Origin: Pelodera strongyloides | Taxonomy: Eukaryota > Nematoda > Chromadorea > Rhabditida > Rhabditidae | Length of the DNA stretch: 64,000 nucleotides | Assembly (NCBI GenBank): GCA_036852015.1 | Contig: JAANDG010000335.1 | Span: 98,095 to 162,094, forward strand | Direction of reading: 5' to 3' | Shown here: positions 25,164-37,100 of the stretch, one piece after another | How positions within the stretch are numbered: the first letter of the stretch is position 1 | Layout: each line of letters begins with the position of its first letter | Notes under the pieces: generated by a model | The model's database searches: none | The model's input: only the letters and a program-made list of their open reading frames with translations | What the model was told of the DNA's origin: nothing | Position numbers and translations under genes: made by a program

Positions 25164-28100
25164 ATGTTCCTCCATCTCACTCTTGGGCTGCTTTTGCTAC
25201 GGATGCGTGTTCAAGCGCAGATACAAGGTGCGTCCTGGGAGTCTCTAGTTTGAAATTAAGTTGTATTCTGTAGATATTTGCAACAGTTGTAGTTGTAGTA
25301 TATAGGCTTGAGGCAATTATTTAATTTTAGGACTTCTCAACAATGTTCTCGGTGCATCTCATCCCCAAAGAATCGATGGCCTTTCAACTGGGCAACTTGT
25401 CCTTCTAAATACCGTATCCAATATCCAACAACCTGGAGTTGACTCCTTTTCACTTCGGAAACAGTCACCCAGAATCACTGCGGAAATGCTGCGTGAAATC
25501 GATTGGTCGACTATCGATCGGAGGAGTGAAGAAGGTAGTATTGAACATTAACAATCAATCAGTAAGCCAATAGATCAATAAATCCAATAAACCGATAATC
25601 AATAGAAGTGCATAATAAATGATCAGAGTGAACTGTATTTCTTGTACGGTTTTTTTCTACATTTTTTAATTCACACTATTATGATCATCGGTTTGTGGTT
25701 TGGGTTCTTCGAGCCTCTTCAGTCATATACGATACGGTGATATCTTGGGTTTCTGTCATATACGGTGATACTATTCACCGTTTAGCTATAACTATACTCC
25801 GCTCAGGTTGGTGGCATTTGTACCCTTTCGGGGAGCGGTACTTCGATGCGGAACTATCTCATCGACCCTGGATGGACAAGCAAATCGACCTCGACTTCTT
25901 TTTTCCTTACTATGGATTCCGATTCAACTACACTTTTGTAGGTTTTCGGAACATAAAAGCTTACAAAGGCATGTGTATATTCTAACAGCTTTTCCGCTTT
26001 TTCGTCTGTCATCCATAGGCTTATTTGTAGGTAGTAATAATAATAACGTTTAGTTGTTGGTTGCTACAGAATGCTTTGTAATTTATTATTTACTCCGCCA
26101 AAAGTACACAGGATCTGGGGCGTCTGCATCATAGTATTGTACGTATAGAATAGTCAGATGACAAGAAAACAGGTTGTGTTGAAGTCAATAAATATATCTC
26201 GAAACAGTCCATTCTTTATTCTGAATCAATAACTTTCAGATCTTCCAAGAAGGGTTCCTCGCATTCTCCAATCCGTGGTTCATCCAACCACCGTACACTT
26301 TCCCCAATCCTCATTGGCCGAAGAAACCCGATCCGTCGCTGATTGGTGGGAAAGCATTCTCATACTGTAGAATGTACCGGAACAACCGGAACTGAAACAA
26401 AAAGAACACCGTAACCTGATTAAGGGACCAACTCACTTTCACATTTCTTTAAAGGAATGGGGTCACTTCAAATCACCCCTTAATTTATTTTTGATATGTA
26501 TTGTACAGCCCATAAAAATCACAATCAGTACAAAAAATTTCCGAATCAAGGATCCCAAAGTTCGTAGTTTGCTGATATTGGGTAGACTTCATATGAATCC
26601 CCTTTCTATTCGACAACTTGTGCACTGTAGCCGGCAGGAAAATAACGCTATAGGCAAAGAGAGTTAGGGAAAGAAACCGCTCTCTAACTTTGTCGCTAAG
26701 TCAATATCATCAATCTTTGACTCTCTTGCTATTTTCCTGCAGGCTACAACAAGCTGTCGAATAGAAAGGGGATTCATAAGAAGTCTACACAATATCAGCA
26801 AACTACGAACTTTGGGATCCTTGATTAGGAAATTTTTTGTACTGATTGTGATTTTTATGGGGTGTACAATACATATCAAAAATAAATTAGGGGTGATTTG
26901 AAGTGACTCCGTCCGTTTAATAGTATCCTTGGTTAGAAAAATGGAAAGAAAGGACAAATTAATGCCTACCTTGCAACTGTGGTTGGAAATCGAATCAGTA
27001 ATGATTGGAATCTCACACCGCATAGAAATTGGGCTTTTCATTGGGACAAAATTGGGAGAAAACTTGGGTTGGCGAAATTTGTATGGTCACGTCCCTTTCA
27101 GCTGCCTTCATGGCCGAGCAACAGATGCAGCACGTCGGAGATACAAGAATATCAAATGTCTGGTATCGAATCCTCGAACGACCCCCAAACCTTATTGGAT
27201 ACAATCAACTACACACAGATTTTGTGGTAAAAAATGTTTTCTATTACAACCGCTGTGTCTGATTGCGATCTTTTTCACTCGGTTTCACTTATTGGTCGCT
27301 TAGACCGGCTTAGAGTGAAAGATGAGGTATAAAGCATCATAGCATAACATATCATAAAAAATTATCGCCTATGTTTTACCAAGTCGGAGCTAGCTCGGTA
27401 GGTGCGCGGCGAAAAAAGGCGGTTCGCCCGTGCTTCGCTGCGTCGCGAAAACCGGACGAAGATTTGTCGAAAGCGCCGCGCACCCTTTCTATCTGTTTCT
27501 GCATAGATTTCACATTTTCGTCCGGTCGGTGCTCCGCCTTTTAGCTGGGCATACGCATACCAGGCGGGAGTCTGACGAAGGCTTGACGAAGATTGGGCGA
27601 ACCCCATTTTTTTCGCCCTACACTCACCGAGTTTCGCCTTGAATACCCCTTTCCCACAGGACCGACGCGATAGGGAGCCTCCGGGAGGAGTTAATCAGCC
27701 TCTAGGCATCTATAGCCACGACGATCCGAGGTAATTTTGAAAAGATAAATAAATAAAATAACCGTATTTGCATCTAACAGTCCTGCAATTTCATTGAAAA
27801 CTGTTCCTCTAAACTGGGACGTAAGAACGCGACAATAAGTTGCAATAACAAATTGAAAAAGGAACTGGGCTAAGACCTGCGCTAATCATCAATGCAACGT
27901 GAATAAGTTAAGACGTAACAGGATCATTATTATCCTCTGATTTTCTATTTGTCCAAAGACCCAGACATCTTTTTATAAATCTTGCGCTAATATTAAAGCG
28001 GAATAGCACGTGGTTTGTGAAATCAAAATCAGTGCTATTCCACTAAATTGGCAACTCTGTTACACAGACTATTCATGGTAGATGGGTATTGAAGTTAAAA

Positions 28101-31100
28101 TAATTCATAATTAGAGATACAACTTACTCTGCCAGCGATTATATTCTTGTAACTTCTCGCCCATACAACTCCTCCAAATACGTTTCACACCTAACATATC
28201 AGATGAGGGATGAGGGGTGATTACCAGAACGTTGTTTCTATTGTGTTATTGAGAAAACATACAGACAAAACGAATGAAACGATCACATCAGGCAATATTC
28301 CGAGAAAGTGGTTTTTTTTTTGGATTCACGGAGTAGTTCATTATTCCTATGAAAACTGTCAGAACATGGTAGATAAAATTTGAGCTGTAAAGTAAGACGT
28401 AAAGGTAAAGGTAAAGTTGACAGTTTTTCTATTAATCAATAATCTACGAGTAAATCAACCTCAGAGCTTCTATAAACTACGCCATACAATTAGATGTTTC
28501 AGTCACTCCTTTCATTACAGTAAGAAAAATGCATGAATTCAGAAAATACCGTACTTATCGTGGTCGCCAGTTGAAAGTGGAACAAGGAAGAATGGAGGAC
28601 CCGGAGATGTTGGACCAAATCACACAGTCAGTATTAGGAGTTATTGATTGGGTAGGGGGGCGTGGTGCAGTGGCCAGTGCCTAGTCAACACACCGGTCTT
28701 TGGTTCGATTCCGGCCCGGAACCCCTCACCTGACCAATGGTGTAAAAGTGGGGAAAATCCGCAGATATTGGATCAAATCACATACTCAGTCTTATTTGCT
28801 AGTTAGTCATTGAACGAATTTGCGCGGAAACGTTGGTCTCTAACGCAATCGACCCGAGTTCGATTCCGGCCTGTGACACCTTTGAAACCACCACCAGGCG
28901 AGGGAATCATGGGCGATCCCTCCTGGCCCTAGCCTGAAGACGTCGAGCAATTTGTCATCTGGAACTCGTCGCCTACTGCTCAGGACCTCTGCGGAACATG
29001 TCATAAGCAAACATTGAAATTGTACTTTGAACTCCCTTGAATAAGGTGCACGCTCTTGAAGCGTAAATTTTTAAATTTAAAAACACAGTGTCTATCTTTT
29101 GATTTGGTCACTAGTAAGTACTCTCGCGTTGTGAAGCGCGGTGTCTTATTGTTGGGGATTCCTTTGGTTGACGTTCTTTCTCCGTATTGATTGTTAACCA
29201 AAAAAACATTATTCCGATATTGTAATTGTTACCTTTTACCGAATATGAAATAATCATGCAGTAGCGCAACTGTTCTTCTGGTGCAATATTCTCCCAACTA
29301 ATATTTGTGTGCTATATGCACAAATGTAGTATCTAGACTAAGGGACGACAATTTACAGGAAAACCGTGTTTGCCGTGACTCTACCTATTTTTGTATTATT
29401 TTCCATATTTTCTAATTATTCAGTGACATACGCCATTCGATGGTCGGAGCCCGTGGCTGGAAGGCAGACTACGCGATGATCATCACTTGGGAGAGGATGA
29501 GTTATGGGGGTTCACCCAAAGTCACCCGACTCGATCAATATGAACAGGCCAAGAGATGGGTGGGTGATGTATGGTCTAGTGGTTAAGTGTCGGCTGAAAT
29601 GCAATAGGTCAGAGGTTCGACTCTGGATCTCGTTGGCCTGTTCTTCGAACGTATGCAAAATTAAAATCCTCAATTTAATTATTGCTCATGAGACAGGTCT
29701 CGTCTGATAAGTACTTGCAGCCGCTCATGAAATACCCACGTTAGAAAAATTATCGCGCGAAATGAGCAAGTTAGATGAGATTTATACGAAGTCAGATGGG
29801 TACTATAGACCAGGTTTTAGAAACGCACAGCACACACTAAATAACTTGGTAAAATAGCGTACCTTGTCAATTTTGTCAATCAATGTAACCTACTTTCTAG
29901 TTTCTAGATGTACTAGTTGTACATAATTCAAGTCCGGTTGAAATCATGGAACGTAATAAAGAAATACGCTCGCAGTCAAGTACTTGCTCAAGTATCCAGA
30001 CACCTCCACTTTTCTCTTATTTCCAGCAAAACACGTATCAAATGGTGATAGCCACTGATGAGATCCGATCGTATGTGATTATGAACTATGCTCATATTAA
30101 CTGGACTTCTTCCACGATGGGCGGGTCACTAACCAGGGGAAGGGGAGGCAAACAGAGTGCCCTTGTGGGGTTCAATGGGGGAAACGGCACCGGGTGGTAC
30201 GAAATGCCATTCTCATCCGATGGAGACTCATATAAGCTGGTCAGTTGATTCACTGATTTTTTCAGAAGGTTCTGAGCATTCGGCTACGAGTTCCAGATGA
30301 CAAATTGCTCGGCGTATTCGGGCTAAGCCCAGATTTGAGCTTTCACTGATTTTCTAATTGTAAATTTTGTGCTGGCTTGCAAATTGACTTGTAAATTTGC
30401 ATGTTTAGCTTTGAAATCTACATTGCATACGATAGATTATTTTATTTGACTTCGAGTTCTTTAGATTAATTAATTCTTCCAACTAAAGCGCTGAATCTTA
30501 TAATGTTTTTTTTTTTGGAAGATCAACCCATCATCCTTCGATAAAAGGAAAGAAATAGAGGGTGTTGTTTTTGTGAGCCTCCTCCTTTAAGGTTCGTTTC
30601 GGCAGCTCGCAGATTGCCGGCCGTTGGTTAGCACGTGTAGACGAGGAGATACAATACGGCGGGTGCAATAATGATTCGAGAGGTAGTTCGATGTTATTCG
30701 TTTTTGTAATAAAATCTCTTTTCTTATTGTTAGCTTACGAGGTTATGGCTAACCATAAGATGTCCTCATTTCATTTGGTACCGACACTGCTACCGTTACC
30801 AGTGACAGCTACTAGACCCAGGCTGAAATTCCTAACTGCTGGCATATGTATTATGGTGTCCACATGTATGTGTTTTAAACTACCGTAGCTCTCTAACGTT
30901 TAAGCTTATTCCACCACTTTAGGTCCACTACAGCTATCGCAGCAGTATGGAAACATGCTCGGTGGTTTTGCTCTAAATATCAGTGGTCCCTGCTTCCGAC
31001 CGACAGATGTGATCAAGTTACAATTTGATGAACTGACTGTGGATTGTGAACGAGTGAGTCCTTTTAATGCAGTCAACCTCAAACAGCAACTGATATTAGC

Positions 31101-34100
31101 CTTAGTCCTTACAGAAAACTGAGAACCTCAAAAACAAGAAGTTGTCGTACGATTTTCTTAGGCAATGCCATTTTTTTCGTATTCAACGTTGCAGTTTTTA
31201 TATATAGTAATATATAGTACCACAAAAGCGCATTTCTGTAGTTTTATAGTTTTATAGTATTTTAGATCGATATGGTATTTGTCCGTTGCGTGATCCCCAT
31301 TAATAGAGTATTTAAAACGGGCGTTGTTGATGTCAAATTATCAGTGGACGGAGGAAAGTACTATCCGTGGTGGACCACATTCTATGTTTGTGAGTTTCAA
31401 CTAATTGCGATAATTGTATTAATAAAAAAAGTATCGAATGCTGAAAATAGGGAGAGATAGCACCCCTAGGCGACCGCTCTCTTGGTTCTTGGTTCTATGT
31501 ATATAACAGCGCAATGTTTCTGCATTGTGATAAGTCCGAGTAAAACTATCGAACGTTCGATCGCATACTTTATTCCTATAGATACGATTTATTGATGAAT
31601 ATATTTTTTTTTGAATTTTTTTTTATTACTGGTGTCATTTTCCACAGAATTTTGTTAGAACGTCGTTATATTAGGGTAAAACTCAGAAATAAATGGAGTC
31701 CCGTTTACGTATAAAAATGCCCTGCGTTTCGCCAGCTGCGACAGCTTGCACCTTCGTTTCGCGCACCCCGGGCCACTTCCGCCGAAGGGGTCTATTTGTT
31801 GCCCCGCACCTCGCACACTTTCTGCGCCCCGCAACCGAAAGTGTATGAGACACCAGAGGCCATATTCACCACTCCGATTCCCTCGGGAAGTATTTCCTGG
31901 GGACAGAAAAGAGTATTCTAATGTGGTTGTCGTCGAGTTAGTAGTTTGTTTCACTTAATTTATCGGGTTGGCCGGAACCCGAACTTGGGCTACTCCGGGG
32001 CAGCACTTTTTTTGGTGGCCGCTCACATTATAAAGTTTTACGTTAGTACATATGGTAAGTGTCGTTGAATCATTGCAACACGCATAGAAAAATACGGGGG
32101 AATTCCTCATGAGGAACTGAGCGGTGAATAGTGAATATGGCCACAGAATTACCGTATTTCCTCTCAGTGCAACCGAGTCTGTCCCGTCGACGTGTGAATC
32201 TGATCAATGACGTTAGGCAACCGGAGAATAACTGGAGGGCATTTGATGCGGAGAATTTGACATTACAATGGGAATGGGCGAATATCACGAGCAACCCGAA
32301 TACGCAGGTACAGCATCGCTATTCATTATTGGGAGGTAAATTGAGAGATATGGTAGAGAAAGCAAAGGGAGAGAAAGAGGCGAATAGCGACTACGTTCTC
32401 TATGGCATATTCGCGGCGGCTATTGGGCGGCTATTTAGGCGGCTATTCGGCGACAAGAGAAGTCTGAAGGCGCGACAATCATTGAAGGCGGGGCGAACTC
32501 GCCGGATAGCCGCCGAATAGCCGCCGGACACTCTCTCGGCGAGGAGGGTCCAGAGAAAAATACCTTTTTTCCGAAAAAAATTATAAACTATAAAAAAAAT
32601 GAAATTGACCAACATGCCCGAAGTCGCGCTTTACAAAATTGTATCGAGACACACAGTGTGGTGGTGTCTCGGGGTTAGTGCTAACCTCAAACTTGGGTAA
32701 TTAAACCGACTGAGACCCCGCATTCCGCTCTCAAAAGAGAAATGTGAGTCGTATCACTCGTGTGTGCACAAAAAAGCGATAGCCGCCGAATAGCCGCCGG
32801 ATAGCCGCCGCATTTTCGCCTGAAACAGGCAAGTTCGCGGCGGCTTCCGGGCGGCTAATCTGATAGCCGCCGCATTTTCGCCTGTTTCTGCGAGTTCGCG
32901 GCAGGTTTATCCTCACCGAATAGCCGCCACTTTTGCGGAGCGAACTTGCCTAAGGCCCAGATAGCCGCCGCGAACATGCCGTCAATCATCAGAGAGTGAG
33001 AGAGAGAGAGGAGATAGTAGAGTAAGAAAATGAGTGAGAGAAAGAGAGACTTCGAATGGTAATTCAAAAGATTCAAATAAAAGTTTCAAGTATTCTTCGA
33101 CTTTCAGGTCGATATAGCTTTATACGGATACTGGGAGGATGTGGACGGTCACAGTTTCAAACAGGTTCATGATTTCGCTGAAAGTTTCCGTTTCTCTACT
33201 AGGTTTTAGTACAAAGGATTGATTCTAATAAAATTTCTCCATATTTCAGATAGGATACATCTCCCGGCGACATCCGAATAATGGTCTGTATTCATTTTCC
33301 CCGCGAACGCTCGCTGTTGACTTTGAGGCCGACGTGGATGCTTGGAGGTTGCTAGATTGATACTAAATGATAGATGTTCAGTATTGATACTAAAATGATG
33401 CTATGTTGCCAGATTGAAACTAACCAATAAACATATGCTAGGCCAATGATGAGCTTATGAGCTCAATATAAATAAATAAATAAATCATTTTGCAGGTTCT
33501 ATCGTGGTGGTGTTATTCAAGTGCGCGTATCGGATTCCCTGTTTGAAGACCGTGGAGATATGTGAGTTTCGGGGAAAACGAAGACTTAATTCCTGCTCAA
33601 AGAAAATTGAAATCGAAAAGTAGCTTACTGTAAATTTATATAACTTGTTAAGGGTTCACTGGTCAGAGCCAATACCATTCGGTTGGTTCTTCAAAAATCG
33701 ATGGGAATACGAATACGGTCGAACATGGGCGATGAGATTATGCCAGGTATCGTAATAATATTGGGGTTTTTGTCGGCATACTGTAGTTTTGCCGTGAAAG
33801 AGTACGGTCAGCCACTTCCTTTATGTAAATTTTATTCAGGAATGGTTTGATTGGGACGGAAGAAGAGAGAACTTTATAATGGAACTCGAACCGAACAGTT
33901 AGTAATTTGTTTCATTTAATTTATCGGGTTGCGCCGTGCACCCGGAACCCGAACTTGGGCTACTCCGAGGCAGCACTTTTTTGGTGGCCGCTCACAATAT
34001 AAAGTTTCATCTTTAGTATATATGGTGTCGTTGAATCATTGAAATACTCGTAGAGATTTCAGTTCCGTGTCCATGTACGCAGAGCCAAGCCGAGACAGAT

Positions 34101-37100
34101 ATTGGACGTTTCACTGCCCTTCCCGACTGTGATATTCAAGGAGATCACTCATGTCCCAGGACACAAGGAGCACAGCACTGTGTACTTAGCACCACAAGCG
34201 TGTTAGTAACAATATGTTACATTAAAGCGAGATAACGACCGATTCTTGAAACCATAGTGAACAACTGTATTCACATGTTGCACGTAAATCGCACAGTATC
34301 GGAATTTGCATACAGTACATGGGAAGACAGCGTCACGCTTCAAAAGTCGGATGTTATTGAGTATCATGCCGTTGCCGTAAAGTAACTTTCTAACGGTCAA
34401 GATTTAGATGGACTGGGGCAGGCCAGGTCTGTTGTTACGACTACGGAGGCTGGCTGATGTTCGGAGACGATTTTGAGTTTAACGATCAATATTTGAGGTT
34501 TTATTCGGCTGGAGTTCCGTTCAGGTTAGTCACAGTTTAGGTAACCAACACTAGGATCTAAACTACGCACATGAGTAAACATCCAAATGATTTCTTATTT
34601 CACCCCTAGCGTAGTGATATGTTCGACAAACTTCGTTAAAATCTTTTCAGAGCTCATCCATTTGGGTCCTTTCCCTTCAAACGTCCTCCTTACGTGCCCT
34701 CACTCTCCAATTTCTATAACGATCTGTTGCCTTACGACTATTGCTGTAAAGTAAGAACTTTCATCTACCGTAGCCACCCTTTCCGAACATCATCGTTCAG
34801 TATAACGACAAGTATTCTACCGTACAAGGCGGAGATAATGCTCTGAAAAAAGAGAAGGTCTTAATTTTGGTCATCTATTTCAGTGGGCCGCCCATTGTGA
34901 ATTCTACTTCTGGAGAAGACAGACGTCAACGTGTCAGGAATACAAACCACCCACTATTGGTACTTTTTTTGTTAGTTAGCTATTTTATTTTATCTGGATT
35001 TCTGGATCACAGAGTCATGTCTACACGAGTGCCATCTTGATATTGATGCGATACACTCGACTGACTCGACAATGATATTTGCACTTATGTAATTGATAAC
35101 ATTGAGTGCTTGTAAAGCAAATAAATTCTTACGAGAAATGCAGTGTTTCTCCAGGTTACATCTACGGTAACAATCACTATGTAACCTTCGATGGTTCTCG
35201 TTTTTCATTTCACGGAAAGGGTTACTATATCCTCGCGATGATGAAATCCCCTCGACATGATCTGCTTATACAAGGACAGATGGAACAACCACCACCCACT
35301 ATATGTAAGGCATTTGTGAAAAAATAGTGTATTATTGTGGGGTTCATTTGAGCAACCTAATTCCGGAAGACAAGCTTATAACCAGCCACAATTCTAATAA
35401 GCTCTGTATGATGTAGCACATGACTGTTCAGTAACCCTGCAGAATCATTGGTAAGGCCGGTAAGGGGTCTCAGAAACGTAGCAAATAGCATACCAACAAA
35501 TTAATTGTTTATTGCAGGGGAAGAGAAAGTCCGAGCTACGATGTTAACTGGTGTTGCAATGAGAGACAATCAATCCTCTACTGTGCATGTTTTTGCGAGA
35601 AAGGACTTTAGGAGGTGAGCGTGGTCGCTCAAGAGCAGAACAATATTTGAACTAATCCCCACGTCCTAGCAATAGATCAACCAATAATTAATCAGTTTGA
35701 AAACAAACAACATAGTATGAGTATTTACCAATCTCTATGAACTATGATATGTACTATATGAACTCTAGCTGACACATGCTTATTCCAACGTTTTATTTGA
35801 CATGTTATGGAACTGCTCTAACCCAAAATCAAGGGAGGGGCTGTACAGTATGTTATCAACGCTGACCCTCAATTTCGAATTAGAGAACTTGATGCAGCAA
35901 CTATATACAACTAACAGTAACTATAGGATGTCAACTAAATATAGCTTTCCGCAAAACTTGCTTATTTACTCGTCTGAAGGTGGCGCTACAAGACAGACGT
36001 TTACGTGGACGGAGTTCGAATTTTCTTCGACATGCCGTGGAAGAAAATACAGACTTTCAAGGGTAAGGAATGCGGAATTTTTTCGGCTTTCTCACTGTAA
36101 CACAGTTATCTAAGCATTTATCTAATGATTTGCGCTGAAGATGAAAAGTCACTAAAGAAAAACTTAATTCAGGAGTAACTGTCCGCTCTCCTCCCCGTAA
36201 TATGAATCAATCGGAGGTGGAGGTGATGTTCGCCACAGGAGTCGGAGTTAGAATAGAGGAAGCGAGAGGACTACTCAACGTCATAGTCTCACTTCCGGCA
36301 AGCTACAAACCACATCCTAAGGTATGAACTACAAAGTATATCCAATTTAATTAGTAGACATGTGTTTCAGTTTCTTGCTCTATGCAGATCTTTATGCAGA
36401 TCTTTATGCAGGCTTATACGAAGCTGTGGGGATTGTAATGTTGCCCAGAAATTTCTGAAAAACATCGTTTCAGTTTGTCGTACCCACAACGGATTCTTCA
36501 ATTATATCGGACATTTTCTCGGGAGAAACTACCACACAATCAATATATCCACAAGGATTAGGATGTTCATATTTTTACACTACGCTTGGCCTGTTAGGTG
36601 CTTCTTGCAATACTTGTATTTTTTTGCCGCTTTATTACAGTTTCAGTTTCGTTTCCATACCTTATATGTTTACCTTATTGTTTGTGGTCACAATTTTTCT
36701 GAAAAGAATACGGGACTATTCTTACATTCAACCGTTGACAAAATGTCACAAAGTTGTATGATAAATCTTACTGTAACCTTATTAGTTAAGGAACTTTCAA
36801 CGATAATCCCTCTGACGACCTGACCACTTCTGACTGTCGTGCACTCTACACGGAATATCCTCAGAGTCCTGAACAATCGAGGGCACTTTTCTACCAATTT
36901 GGCGAACATTGTGAGAGATTCTATGTATATATACAATCAAGGTCTACCATGAGTTACTTACTAACTGCCCTACGGTTTCACCGGAGAGTTACATCATACC
37001 ACTAGGGCTGGCCAAATAAAATAACTAAACGCTAAATTTACATGTACTGAAAAGGAGGGTTCCATATGGTCAATAGATATTATTGTGAAAAGCGAAATAT

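Noticed and set aside
26664..27041. Long open frame on the minus strand
   Set aside because: It lies within the arms of hairpin element E; the reading is a by-product of the palindrome.
28655..28730. Functional tRNA gene
   Set aside because: A- and B-boxes are present, but acceptor and anticodon stems do not pair and the unit is followed by a SINE body.
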